Positions 20,939 through 32,502 of a DNA stretch of 64,000 nucleotides are shown one piece after another. The translations under genes and the position numbers were made by a program. The DNA lies in contig NC_088309.1 in NCBI RefSeq assembly GCF_910592395.1, forward strand, positions 14,574,599 through 14,638,598. Reading direction: 5' to 3'. The notes beneath the pieces are model-generated. The model had not been told where the DNA came from and searched no databases. It was given only the letters and a program-made list of their open reading frames with translations. The DNA is from Lineus longissimus. Its lineage: Eukaryota; Nemertea; Pilidiophora; Heteronemertea; Lineidae. Position 1 is the first letter of the stretch. Each line of letters begins with the position of its first letter.

Positions 20939-21515
20939 TGAAAGGGTGGATGTCGTCCTGGGTGCCGACAAATGGTACCCAGGTTCGAGATCGACTGGAC
21001 AATAAGCACCCTGGGTGCCATTACACTGGACAAACAGCACCCAGCTTCTTTTTGCCTGGCTTACGGATCTTAGGGACGAGGACGTTTCTTGCAATCTCGT
21101 TTTATCTCGCGCCGTGGTACTAGCGGCATTAGCAGTGCGCGAAATAATAAGAACAGGTAACAGAAAAAAACGCGTTTAGACCTATAGGTCTTTGAAAGCA
21201 CATTTCGGATGATATATTCAGAAAAGGTATGTAGGAGGGATATATTCAGAGAATGAAAAATTGTGTGATGAAAAAATGAATGGATTTGCTGCGTATTTTT
21301 CTTGACAATCAGTCGATATGGCTGCGTCGGTGGTTATCGTGACACGTGACCTCCGCGAGCGTGGGGCCAACCTCGGTTGTAGGTATAGAAAAAGTGTAGA
21401 AGAAGAAGCTGGGTGCTGTTTGTCTAGTGTAATGGCACCCGGGGTGCTTATTGTCCAGTCGGTCTCGAACCTGGGTACCAATTGTCGGCACCCAGGACGA
21501 CATCCACCCTTTCAG
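20939..21515. repeat. Inverted repeat, ~117-bp arms, 340-bp loop
   Basis: Arms 20939-21057 and 21399-21515. The left begins CTGAAAGGGTGGATGTCGTC and the right ends with its complement. The arms share the GGGTGC-containing blocks GTACCCAGGTTCGAGA and GGACAATAAGCACCC. The right arm is followed by a (TTC)n run. It looks like a MITE or foldback. The loop contains no recognised gene. Confidence 0.8.
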
Positions 21516-21639
21516 TCTTCTTCTTCTTCTTCTTCTTCTAAACAACTCTACTTCATTAATGTAGGTTGTGGCAGTCGGACTGTTTGCCCATGCACGGAGG
21601 GAAGGGTAAACGTGTTTTAAAGTCGATGCAATGTCCAAT

Positions 21640-24600
21640 TAACAATTAACGTGTGGTAAACGGTTCGTAATGACGTAAGTGGTGCTGGGGACATCATCGA
21701 CGCTTCTTCTCATAAACTATTCGCTCGTTGGTGTGCGTCTTGTGGCCAGCAGCTTGGTTTCGAACTGGTCCACATTTTCGCATTGCTCCGGATCGAATTG
21801 GAGTGCATTCCATTCTTTAATGGTTCTTGGGTAAAATGAATGTTTTACGTAATCTTTGCTGCTTCCTATTGTTAGAAATGCCGAGTTGTGATGTTGTTTG
21901 TGGTGTCGTCTGGAGTCCTACCAGAAAGTAAATGTCAACCGCATTTTTAATATCACAGAGATAAATAACTGATTTGAAGGTCACTAGCTGTCTGAAATAA
22001 ACAATCACCAACAGCGAGCTAAAATTAATCTTCAAAATGAAGAATTGAGTAGGAATAGTCTAAGGAAAGCAAATAAAACCTTTGTTGCATCATAGTTCAC
22101 CGATACATTGTGAAAGCGAATTCTAAAATACCTTGGTACCGTAAAGTCAACTTTTAAATGGAAAATGCATAAGCCTCGTTCTGAGAGTGGAGTGTTTTGG
22201 ACACGCAACCAAGATGCTCTACCAAAGTTCCCTCGGGTTGCACTAAAATGTGGAAACCATGCACACGTCACCCCGTACGGAATTTCAGCTCACTTCAGAA
22301 GTTTGAGGCTCTCAAAACACTGCTTCAAACACAAATCAGCCAAGGAAGCATCAACCACCCTAACTTTTTTAATGAGCACTACACATATTTGCCGAGAAAA
22401 ACGCTCCAAATAGCCCATTTGCGCGGATTTAGCGAGCCGATTTAGCGAGCCGATGCGGACTTTCTATGCGCGCTGTACAAAATGTACATGTCTCATTTTC
22501 TGTAACGTTGCCGTAACATGATGAAAACAACGGCGCTACCGGCGCTCCGGGCCGGCGATGGATGGAATTTGCCAAATTTGCACATATTCAAGTTATTTTC
22601 GTGGCCTATCTTTTTAAGTTTGAGGTATTTTAGAATAGAAATTGAACCCTCGGCTTCGGACCTTGGTTGAGTTACCAAGACACTCGAGGGTGGAGCTAAA
22701 ATACAGTCCTAACCCGAGCCGGGTTCAATTCCTTAACGAAAAGAAAAGAAAAAGTCAGTTTTTTGATTTATAAGAAATTACTATTACATAATGAAGAGAC
22801 AGAATTAGCTGGGCCCAAATACAACAGATACATGAACAACTTGATACACCATTCTCTACTGAAAACCACATTCCATTATCTTATCTATCTCTGTGATATT
22901 TTAAAATACCTGTGGTCATTTACGTTTTGGCAGGACTGTACATGAGATTGATAAACTTGGTGGCAAACGCAATTCGGAGGCATGGTAGCTTGGATTTCGA
23001 ACCTGTCTGTCTGCGCGGTGATCGGTTCACCAAGCCATAAGGAAGACCCTGCCTCCAACACAAGTGAAACGATGCCGCATGCTGCGGTGGAGAGTGATGC
23101 ACAGAAGGCTACACAGCCTTCTCTACAGTTGACTGGACTATCTGAAACTATCTGACTGACAAGCAATCAAACCGCTACGTGGTTTAATTTTCGTACTGTT
23201 GCACAGGAATATCTTACAAGCACGTCAATGCTTTGCTTTTTGCTGAACTCATATACAGATAGGTCCTACTATACCTCCATTTAACTGCATACGCCAATTG
23301 CCTATTGCCAACTCCATGTGATTTTATGATGTGGCCAGATGAGGACAGTCCTTTTTACCAGGGCGATATTTTGCTGAAATGTGGGTAATTGCATCAGACA
23401 ATCAATACTGTTATGAATTTATTAGATGCGTTAGTATGAGCGTATCCATTGTCCCTCCGAGGGGACTCATCACGTTAACATATGCATAGCGGTTAGTCAG
23501 TCCTGTTGTCTACCTCGGCCTCGGGAACTATTACCCACAATGTTTCTGCCTATTCAAGACACACAAACTGCCCATGGAGTAAAGAATGACTATTGGTACC
23601 TGGTATGCAGGTCACTTTTTAAAGCCTAAGGTATTTTTATTTGTAAAAACATACGAGTGCAAAATAAGGCCATTTTTTTATCTGTTGGATTACGAGTCCT
23701 CCTGCAAGTGTTCATTTTCCGGAAAAAGGAAAAAAAGTCCTGACGACCGTTTTTTACACACTTTTTTTTCTCCCCCGACCATAAAATGGAGAGAAATGAA
23801 ACATATCTTTCCCGACGACCAATTTCAACCAATTTTTTTTTGTGGGTCCCCTTGTACAATCTGAGGCTAAATTGATAAAAAATAAGCATGTTGTTATTTC
23901 CCCCGCCCCACATAGGTTTTGAGATTGAAGAAAATATTCAAGTGTGGCCTAAGGATCATTCTCTGATTTAGTTTTTTCGAAGACGGCCTATACATGGACC
24001 ACCGAAAAAGCCACTTTTATTTTTACAGTTGATCTAGAACTCTGCAAGGCCCGTTGCATGTGTACATGAGGAAGTACAACAATACCCCATTGGCTGCCAG
24101 TCAACAAACAACGATGTCTTTTTGTATTCTGCTTTTAGCACACAAATGTTTTAATGAAGTTTCATCAAAAGATGGGAGGCCTTTTGGTGTCCCACCAGCC
24201 AGCACGGACTCGTATAATTTTTTACCCGTTTTTTCCTTTAACCAGTTGCTTTTTTGCCTGTTTTCTTTTTTACCGGGACTTCTTTACCGTACCTTTCTTA
24301 CCTTTTACCAGTGAGACCTGTGGCCAGTGAATTTGTGTATACTACAAAACATCTTCATGACAGTGGGTTGTTTCAGCTCAGTTGACCTTGCTCAACATGG
24401 GTTCACGTTTTGTCACCGTAAGACCTAGAGATTTGAACTTGATGTCTAATTTAGGGCCATAGTTTTTTCTCATCAGAAACCGAAAATCAGCGCGATTCGA
24501 CCTACATTCAGTGTTCGGACGGCTTTGTTCAAAAAGGCTTATCTCGCTTACTGGAGGAAGAATAGAGTGAAATTTGGTCTATGGCGGAGCTTAATTATAC

Positions 24601-25320
24601 AATTCCATGGCAAAATATGCATTAAATCGATTTTCGCCGCCAGGGAGTGTTATTGGCACCAGAAAGTTTAGAATCAATTAAAAATCCCGCGCTTTAACGT
24701 CAAAGTTGCGCAGTTGTATTCTGCACACACATCAGCTACATGCAGACGCCACCTATTTTGTTCTGCGTGAAGCGATGCTGGCAATATCACCTAAAATCAA
24801 TCGTATTAGTCGACCATCCGCTAAACACCAGGTGAGATGGCTAAATAAGACTCTTGTGATTTGGTTATTTATTTTTTTGGTTTCACAAAATTTGGATGTT
24901 TCCATCGAATTTGAAAAGCTTAAATTCTGTCTCACTTCTCAGTCTTACTCAGAAACATACGTCCAGCCTGTTACGTTTATTAAAGATGGAAATTCAAATG
25001 TTGTTTTAAGAAAAAGGATAGAACAAATATCTTGAATGTGTCGAAATAGTTTTCATTTTGTAATCATCAAGTAGATTTTGTATGTGCCGTTGACTGAATG
25101 TAAAGAAAATGCCAATACGCAAACGTAAAAAGTTACGGTTCCGATCAAAACACGCGATCAAATTTGTCGAACTACATCACTGTTATCACTAAATAATAAA
25201 TTGTAAATTTATCTATTTAGTTATGATTTAAAACTAAGTTTCAAAAGTATCTGACTTTAAACATCCATTATAACACAGCAACAATACTCCACTTCATCTT
25301 CAAAATATTTATTCAAACTG
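21640..25320. other. Long stretch without a supported gene
   Basis: I see T-rich low-complexity segments (23640-23870) and several open frames of 60-110 codons without recognisable motifs. There is also a degenerate tRNA-like stretch on the minus strand near 22970-23060 (GGTTCGAAATCC B-box-like). Nothing here can be called a gene. Confidence 0.5.
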
Positions 25321-25324
25321 TCTA

Positions 25325-25365
25325 CAGGGTGTTTCAATAAAAAGGAAACCAACATTAATTTGTTA
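25325..25365 (+). repeat. Solo CAGGGTGT terminal sequence
   Basis: ACAGGGTGTTTCAATAAAAA resembles the left terminus of the mariner-like remnant at 19399. No partner end or transposase was found nearby. Confidence 0.4.
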
Positions 25366-25806
25366 ATTTCCTGGACATGGCTAAAAGTTTGGAAAATTGG
25401 CAACCATCATTTATTACCTAATGATAATCTCTTTCTTATGACACCAAGCAATCCAATTTACTGTCACAGATTACTGAGCACGAAACAGTTCAGAATACTA
25501 ACGCTCTAACCGTTTGAGCTAGGGGGGCATTCTTGTGAACTGCTGCCACCAAATATATCTTATATGAATGGCGATATGCTTTATTTTAGAGAGATGAACC
25601 AGAACTTTTCACAAGTACATGTAATAGAAGAAGATGCCAAGACAAAGGCGAACATTGCTAAGGGAAAACGTAGACTCCGCATACATAATCATGCACAGCA
25701 AAGAAAAAATGGCTTTCTACCTGCAGTTGCCCACGGAAAGCCGCTCAAAGATGTTGGAGAAAGATTACACACAAATGTTTGCACATTCTATAGAGGCGTA
25801 TAAAAC

Positions 25807-25895
25807 GACAGGCATTTCAAGCAGCCCAGTGGCCTTAAGAGCGTTGGCAAATAAAACCAGAGGTCTCGAGTTCGATCCCGATGAGAGGACCTTTT
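25807..25895 (+). other. tRNA-like sequence (pseudogene or SINE head)
   Basis: Box-A-like AGTGGCCTTAAGAGCG is followed about 30 bp later by box-B-like GAGTTCGATCCCG, near the normal A-B spacing of RNA polymerase III promoters. A second box-A-like TAGCTCAAACGGTTAGAGC lies on the minus strand near 25515-25535. The stems do not pair well, so this is not a functional tRNA by eye. Confidence 0.35.
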
Positions 25896-26164
25896 TATTT
25901 TTTTCTTTCCAGAATTCTCTGCGAAGGTCCGCATCATCCCACGGCTTGCTGGTTTGTGAAATCAAGCGCATCGAAGCATTAGAGGTCTATCATGTTTCAG
26001 GCCGTATTCAGAAGGGCCTTTCGGTCGTTTGGATTTCATAGTATTGCCGCATGGTGTGCTCTGGTTTTGTGCACGCAGTTCAGCTTTAAGCATATCGTAT
26101 TGTGTATTGGTAACATTTTCTAAAACGCCCGGGACAATATTTCGAGTCCATACATGTATGCCAG

Positions 26165-26295
26165 TGAAGTAAAGTTGATTTATTTATTGTAATGTCGTCT
26201 GCTATTCGCCAATTCAAATGTTCTGTGTGATTTCACTTTTTGGAATAAAGGACTTCCGGTTTTGTAAATATCATGCGTTGTTCCACATCATTTCA
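26165..26295 (+). repeat. 5' LTR (131 bp)
   Basis: Starts TG and ends CA. It differs from the 3' LTR at three visible positions (TGAAG/TGTAG, AATTC/AATCC, TTTCACT/TTTCTCT), about 98% identity. This implies a fairly young insertion, or gene conversion. Confidence 0.95.
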
Positions 26296-26480
26296 TTTGG
26301 CGACGATTCGGGTAAAAATCACCCACTATTAAACGGAACTAACGGCCTGCCAAAATTATCTCAAGAAGAGTATGAACTGTTTGTCAACAGGCATATTGGT
26401 AACTGCAGTGACCAAACGGTAACTTTGAAGCATAAATCGGTTGTCAAAGTGAAGACTGTCTGAACTCTAAAAAAAACAAA

Positions 26481-27359
26481 ATGGCGGAAGCCGCACTGAA
26501 TATACCGGCGATCGACACGTTCGACAACTTCCTTGGCAAAGGAAGGGCGTCAGCGGGCCCTAAATGGGACAAGTGGCTCCTCAGGTTCGAAAATTACCTG
26601 TTAGCATTAAACATAACGGACGATGGCCGTAAACGGACACTGCTACTGCACTTAGTAGGTCCAACCACGTTCAAGGAATTTCAGACGCTTCCAAATACAG
26701 GCACTAACTATGCTACAGCTAGAACCAAGCTCACCAACCACTTTAAACCTAAAGTGAACACAGAGTATGAACGTATACAATTTCGCATACAGCGGCAGGG
26801 TGAGAAAGAGTCGATTGATTCGTACTACACTCGTTTGAGGCAATGTGCAAGCACGTGTGAATTTACGAACATTGACGCTGAAATCAAGACGCAGATCATA
26901 CAAACTATGACCGATTCAAAGGCCCGGAAGAATGCTTTGTCAGGCAATCTTAATTTGGAGACAATCCTAAAACAGGCACGTAACAATGAACTCAGTAGGG
27001 CTCAGAACAAGACCATTGAAAAACAGTGTGTGAGTCTAGGTACAGGTGACAAACAGATCAATAAACTGCAGTACAGGTCCAAGCCGAAGTACAAATCTTT
27101 TCGCAAATCTAAATCTAACGATCAGGAGAAACAGTGCTATAACTGTGGAGGCACGTGGCCTCACCCTAAAGGGGAACAATGTCCTGCACATGGTGTTAAA
27201 TGCAAAGCATGTGGTCGTGAGAATCATTTCACGAAGTTTTGCAAGTCTAAGCAAACTCCAACTCAGAATCGTGGACGCGGACGTCAACGCGGCGGCTGGA
27301 CTGGAGGCCGTGGAACCTCGGAATCTCATCTAGGAGACGCGGCACGGGACGGAACGTGA
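26481..27359 (+). CDS. Gag polyprotein of the gypsy element
   Basis: An open frame of 292 codons begins MAEAALNIPAIDTFDNFLGK. The central part is the usual retrotransposon capsid-like region (WDKWLLRFENYL, FKPKVNTEYERIQF, ESIDSYYTRLRQ). The C-terminus carries nucleocapsid-type zinc knuckles: CYNCGG...H...C and a canonical CKACGRENHFTKFC (C-x2-C-x4-H-x4-C), followed by a basic Gly/Arg tail (NRGRGRQRGGW). Gag is intact. The protease frame overlaps its end in the -1 frame, as expected if Gag-Pol is made by -1 frameshifting. Confidence 0.9.
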   Translation: MAEAALNIPAIDTFDNFLGKGRASAGPKWDKWLLRFENYLLALNITDDGRKRTLLLHLVGPTTFKEFQTLPNTGTNYATARTKLTNHFKPKVNTEYERIQFRIQRQGEKESIDSYYTRLRQCASTCEFTNIDAEIKTQIIQTMTDSKARKNALSGNLNLETILKQARNNELSRAQNKTIEKQCVSLGTGDKQINKLQYRSKPKYKSFRKSKSNDQEKQCYNCGGTWPHPKGEQCPAHGVKCKACGRENHFTKFCKSKQTPTQNRGRGRQRGGWTGGRGTSESHLGDAARDGT

Positions 27360-28390
27360 ACGAACTTGATTACGATGATGCAGAACAGGATGTGCGTTCG
27401 CTATGCGACAACTTCGAGGATGAATAAGATGACGATGAAAACTACTTGTTTGCTATCAATAACAATTCTAACTCTAGAGTCAAACCACCAAAATTCATGA
27501 TAAGAGTTGGCAGCACTCCAATTCAAATGATTGCTGATAGCGCAGCTACTTGCACAGTAGTAGACGAACTTACCTACAAAACGAAGCTGTCACGATTTGA
27601 GCTGAACAAAGCCAGTGGTGGTATCAATCCTTACAACAGTGAAACCATAAAGCCTATTGGCAAATTCAAATGCAATCTGTCTTTTAGAAATAGGTTGGTG
27701 GCTGATAAGGTCTTTGTTTTGCCAGGTGGTTCGGGATGTCTTTTGAGCATCAGGGCAAGTCAAGCTCTTGGTTTGTTGAAAATTGCCAAGCACCAAATAA
27801 CAAAATTTTCTCAAGTTGAACATGCTAGTGCATCACAGAGTCTTGTTGATAAAATAGTCGGGCAGCATCCTGGTTTAATTGATGGAATTGGCAAACAGTG
27901 TGGGAAACAGTACAAGCTACATGTAGATGAGTCTGTGAAACCTGTAGTTCAAAAAGTGAGGAGAATTCCTTTTCATACCAGAAAGAAGATTGAGAAGGAA
28001 CTTGACAGGCTTTTAGAAGCTGATGTCATTGAACGGGCAAATGACCCCACCACATGGGTGTCCCCTGTTGTGGTCGTCCCTAAGAAAGACACAGAGGATG
28101 TTCGTGTTTGTATCGACATGAAAGTGGCTAATCAAGCAATCATAAGGGAGCGCCACCCATCTCCCACTGTTGATGACATAGTTGACCATCTACACGGCTG
28201 CACTTTTTTCAGCAAAATTGATTTGCGCCAAGGTTATCTACAGTTAGAACTCGACCCTGAGTCTCGTGATCTCAATAGTTTTGTCACTCACAAAGGTTTG
28301 TTTCGCTCAAAGCGCCTCAGTTTTGGCATTTCAAGTGCGAGCGAGGTTTTTCAACGAGCTATTGAGGGTACAATCAGAGATGTTAAACAG
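27360..28390 (+). pseudogene. Pol, first part: protease and N-terminal reverse transcriptase
   Basis: In the -1 frame relative to gag. A TAA at 27426-27428 interrupts the linker. After it the frame is open: the aspartic protease has the active-site triplet in IADSAATCTVVDE, then the RT fingers and palm follow (EADVIERANDPTTWVSPVVV, then VCIDMKVANQAI, then FFSKIDLRQGYLQLEL with the first catalytic Asp, then FGISSASEVFQ). The frame ends abruptly at the left end of the nested 4.1-kb transposon. Confidence 0.9.
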
Positions 28391-29035
28391 GTAGCGCTGG
28401 TATAAAAGGAGGAGGCGGGCACCAGACTTGCAAATGGCTGAGTGGCAAATTTGAATTCAGAGCTCCTGCTCATTTTCACACATTCTTTCAATTTTCGAAG
28501 GTTTAGCAGTAAATTGTGATTTAGAAATGCTTTGATGATGATTATGAATATCATAGAAATCAAAAATGCCTAGTATGATTATTTCAAATGGTAGTTGTCT
28601 AGGAGTAATTTGTGTGAAAAGGGTGTCCAAACTGGCCCAACTGTGGATTCTAGTACATCTTTGCAGTGCATAAGTAATGCAAAAATGCATGAATTATACA
28701 AATGCATGAGTAATACACTGTTAGTAAACAAAGTGATGCATGCCCACATGTTTGTTGCTTCTCAGATCCTGAAATAAAGTCATGCTGCATGCTTTTTAAT
28801 TCAGAGGGCCTACCTCTCAATAGTCCTCCCATGAAGATCACAATCCATAATATTAAATGTTTGTATAAATCCATGAAATATCATCCAAATATTAATTCCA
28901 ATAAACTAATAATCCATGATAATAAGCTAAGGTCCAAGTTGTCACTTCTACTTGGGAATCAGTACGCAGAAATAACTTCAAAATTGTCAGTTTGGAGTAA
29001 AAAAACTAATCCAAGATGTAAATCTATAAGTTAAT

Positions 29036-29722
29036 TTAATTCCACGTATGCCCCATGTAAGGCTGTCCACGTGGGTTAGGGTAAAGGCCTCTGACAAGGA
29101 TGAGGATACAGTCTGGAATGACCTCCCTGTCAGTTCTTTTCCGTGAGCTCCAAACGATGTCATCTTGATTTCTTTCTTGCAATAACCTATGTTTTTTTTG
29201 AATATATCTATAGTCATCCCATGCCCCTCTATCTTTCATCATCTTCCAGTATCTTTTGTAAAGGTCTTTTCGAACTGTGTTATTTCCTTTTCTAGGAGGT
29301 TGTCCTGCACCAAGCCACTTTGGTCTCTTCGTTGTCACACAGGGTTGACAAAAACATTGCTGGCATTCCTCCCTCTGTGGATCCCGAGGTACTACATGTA
29401 GAATCCGTTGCCTTTCCTCCTCAACAGGCACAGCAGGAACTGGGTTAACATTAACCCCTCCATCCCCTATACTCTCTGCCACTTCATCAGAATGTGCAGG
29501 TACCGGCATCAAATTATCCTCATCAGGTCTCACAGGTTCAGCAGCAAGCACCCTTTCAACATTTTCCACTTCACTCTGTGATGCTATTGAATCACATTGT
29601 ACCCCAACATCACAATGTAGAACATCCAGCTCCTCAATGTCCAAATTGTTCCAACTAATAACACTTCTTATAAACTCTTTTTGTTCTGCTGTAACAAGCA
29701 GCTGAAAAATCTCCTTTTCCAT
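29036..29722 (-). CDS. Companion ORF of the 4.1-kb transposon, function unknown
   Basis: 228 residues starting MEKEIFQLLVTAEQKEFIRS. The first half is acidic and Pro/Val rich. The second half has a Cys pattern C-x2-CFCQPC (EECQQCFCQPCVTTKRP), then KDLYKRYWKMMKDRGAWDD and a C-terminal LVRGLYPNPRGQPYMGHTWN. The Cys-rich plus 'LYPNP-GQPYMGH-W' pattern recalls uncharacterised proteins in invertebrate genomes, often near such transposases; this is from memory, not a search. It lies downstream of and in the same direction as the transposase, 270 bp away, so it may be a second product or the far C-terminal exon. The frame is intact. Confidence 0.6.
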   Translation of the reverse strand: MEKEIFQLLVTAEQKEFIRSVISWNNLDIEELDVLHCDVGVQCDSIASQSEVENVERVLAAEPVRPDEDNLMPVPAHSDEVAESIGDGGVNVNPVPAVPVEEERQRILHVVPRDPQREECQQCFCQPCVTTKRPKWLGAGQPPRKGNNTVRKDLYKRYWKMMKDRGAWDDYRYIQKKHRLLQERNQDDIVWSSRKRTDREVIPDCILILVRGLYPNPRGQPYMGHTWN

Positions 29723-29849
29723 AGCACAAATTTTCTGAAACTAACACGGTTTAAAGTCACCTCATGATGTCAGAGTAGGACTTTCCAACATGAGGGGTGA
29801 TAGGTTGGCTTGTCATCTAGGATGATGGTAGCCCTACCTGACCATAGAA

Positions 29850-31678
29850 ACTGTCCATCCACAAGTCCCATAATTTACCCCTGTAGCCGAACAATTTTTT
29901 CTTTATATCTCGGCCAACCTGCCTCCTTGGTTTTCTCGAGTCCTTTACTAAAACAGTTGAAGTGACCTCCCTGTCCTGCTGTTCATTCCAATCTAAACCC
30001 CCAAATTACTCCGGATCATGTATGCCCTTGTCTCAAAAACAATTCTTTTGTCATGAAATTGTAGAATTGCATTATTAAATGACTCTACGAAGTGGGTGTC
30101 TTTGCAACAGACATACAACTCTGGCTTCTTGTAGACTGGAAGTCCATGCAGAAACTTTTTCAAGGCCTCTTCAGCATTTGGATTTGTGATAGGGTCCTTA
30201 CTGGGTTCGTAGTCTGCATCGGACCTGCAAGGGGATTCATGATGGCAATGACTGTGATCTCCTTTGTAGTGTGGGATGATGCTGTCTATCCCTGCGACGA
30301 TGTTTGCTGGGTCACCATTGCATCTTTTGATGTGGTAATAAACATGGGTCTTGACAGAACCCGCTTTGTCAGCCAAGTCCTTGTACCAGGTCTTTCCCTC
30401 AGTGTAATTTGGTCTTGATGTGATTTTCTTCATCCCAGCTGCCACGCCTTTCGTCATGTGCCACTTGTCAAGCGAATTCATGGTTTGTGGATATTCCTCT
30501 CGCACAAACTTAGTGATCTGGGGGTTGGAGTCGTGGGCATGCACCCTCACCGGAACGACTTGTTCATCAAAGTAGGAGTAAATTCTCTTGGTCCCGATCA
30601 GTTCATGTCTCCCTGGAACTGGATCATCAGCCTTGGAAACAACTTGGTGAGAAAGAACCTTGTGTGTCTTATCTCCAAGACACAAAACGTCTGAAAATCG
30701 GGCATTCTTGCGCCAACAGTGTCGTGCATCCGTTGCGATGTCTATCCCCTCTAGTCCATTGGTTACTTCAGATAGGGCAACTTCCATCAACAAAGCATCA
30801 GCCTCTGATTCCTGTGCAGCAGTGTCAGTGACAGTCTTGTATGTTTCAGCAAATGCTAGCAAAGACTTTTCCCCAATTTTCCCCACACCAGCACCATCAC
30901 ACACTCTTTCGTATTGATTTGGTAAAATTCCTGATGCAAAGTAGGCGTGTGCAATTCTAAGGTTGGCTAAAAATTGTCCGCCTTCGACATGAGGAGATGT
31001 AGTCCATCTCATCTTATGGGCACCAGTTTGACATGCGATGTCAAAAATACCCACGTGTCCATCCATCCTTTCATTCATTATTCCCATTTTTGACTTACAT
31101 TGCCGATGATGCAAACACAATTTGTCTAAGAGATTCTCCAGTGACTGCTTTGATGTAATATGCAATGACTGCTCAACTTCTGATCTCTCACAATACTGGA
31201 AAGAGGTACTGCTTGGTTCACTTTGTATTAACTCGTCATTTCTATTGTCATCAGTCATTTCCTCAGCACTATCTCCACCGATCTTATTGTGAAATTTATG
31301 ATATTCAACCATCTCTGACAAGAACTGGTGATTTGACATCTTCGACATATTTCCCCCACCTAGATGTTTCTTGATCAGGTCGATGTTGTCATACAATGAT
31401 AATTTCTCCGCCTCACTCTCACAAGTAAACTCCAAGCAGCCACGAAATTTCTTCTGAGGCTTGTCTTTCTGTTTGTGACGTTCCTTTCTCTCACGAACCT
31501 TGGATGGACTATCTGACGGACATCGTTTTCTCGGATTTTCAAGACGTTCTCTGTCCTTTAATCGCAATTGTCCAATAGGCCAATTGTCATGACTGGAACT
31601 GGCTTCTTCCGACATTCTGACGTTAAATGAATCATCCATGGATGATGACTGATGAACTGTCTTCGGATATTTTTTCAA
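29850..31678 (-). pseudogene. D-x-x-H type DDE transposase of the 4.1-kb element, frameshifted near the C-terminus
   Basis: Starts MKKYPKTVHQSSSMDDSFNV. A basic, Lys/Arg-rich N-terminus is followed by a mid region with LENLLDKLCLHHRQC and a core with IDIATDARHCWRKNA (Asp), RVHAHDSNPQITKFVREEYP (Asp), SLDKWHMTKGVAAGMKKI (D-x-x-H) and DTHFVESFNNAILQFHDKRI (Glu). The open frame ends at TAG next to 29993, inside a run of five G. The coding pattern resumes in another frame (LDWNEQQDREVTS...FGYRGKLWDLW) to about 29850, so a one-base indel broke the C-terminus. Superfamily placement (MULE/Kolobok-like) is inference. Confidence 0.75.
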
Positions 31679-32502
31679 GAGTATGGGCCTACCTATCTCC
31701 CCTGCTATTCAATAGAACCTTCTAATGAGTTTTGATATATTTTGTTTTGTCCTAAACTGACAAATGCACATTCCAAAAGACAAGAACCATATCTGGCCCA
31801 TCTTTATTTTCCACAGAAACTGTTTTTTCAGTCAAACCCAATATATCAAACTCAGTTGACCCATGACTAGCGATGGAATACTTCATGGAATATTCCTCCT
31901 GCACCTCTTCTCATTTAGTGGGACCGTCTCATGATATCAGCAATGAATATGTACTTCTGTTAGTTTTATTATTTTGAAACCACTGAGACGATTTATATCT
32001 GCTAGGCCATACTAAACATGTCCCTCAGTCAATAGAAATGGCAAAATGAAGAGCAAGAATTGAGACAGAAGGTATTTTTTTAATCATCAACTGATATATT
32101 TTCTGAGATGACCCCTAGTCCCTGTGTGGCTTTCATCCCAGGCTTTCATCTTGTTGCCAACTGCCTAGCACCTGCTTACTTGCAGAAAGTTTAAAAGGTG
32201 AAGCAGTTAATAGTAGGCCTACAGACTCAGGAAGTTGGAAGATTTAATGAGTGACAATAATTACTTTATATGAGTGGTAAAACCAGCATTTCTAGACTGA
32301 ACACAAAACATTACTGTCCACAACCACTAAACTTCACACTACACCAGGCACATGGTTCTTTCCCGCCAAGTAGTCAATTAGCCTATATTTAGCTGCTGAG
32401 CAGACCAACCAGGTAGCGAGCAGTCAGATATCACACACCCGTTCAGGCAGTGCAGGATGACCTGAATAATGAGCAGCTTGTTCCACTGGGAACGGGCGCT
32501 AC

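Larger units (their letters stand above)
28391..32502 (-). mobile_element. 4.1-kb DNA transposon inserted in the gypsy reverse transcriptase
   Basis: Its ends are short inverted repeats, GTAGCGC at 28391 and GCGCTAC ending at 32502. The gypsy RT frame continues on the far side. No target duplication is evident at the junctions, so small losses may have happened. It encodes two minus-strand ORFs, a D-x-x-H type transposase upstream and a 228-residue companion downstream. I place it in the same broad D-x-x-H group as the transposase at 5.6-9.9 kb but in a different family. Confidence 0.75.

Noticed and set aside
20650-21123. 157-codon plus-strand open frame
   Set aside because: It runs into the inverted repeat at 20939 and has no family pattern; the frame is explained by chance plus repeat sequence.
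22970-23060. tRNA gene on the minus strand (GGTTCGAAATCC and 7-bp end pairing)
   Set aside because: The T-arm and D-arm do not pair and the spacing is too long; at most a decayed SINE head.
24706-25035. 109-codon plus-strand frame with a hydrophobic stretch (VIWLFIFLVSQ)
   Set aside because: Single hydrophobic run in AT-rich DNA with no signal peptide logic or homologous pattern.
28391-28400. TTAA target duplication for the 4.1-kb insert
   Set aside because: TTAA lies near the left junction but the right side reads TTGA, and the outer bases do not align as a duplication consistent with the pol frame.
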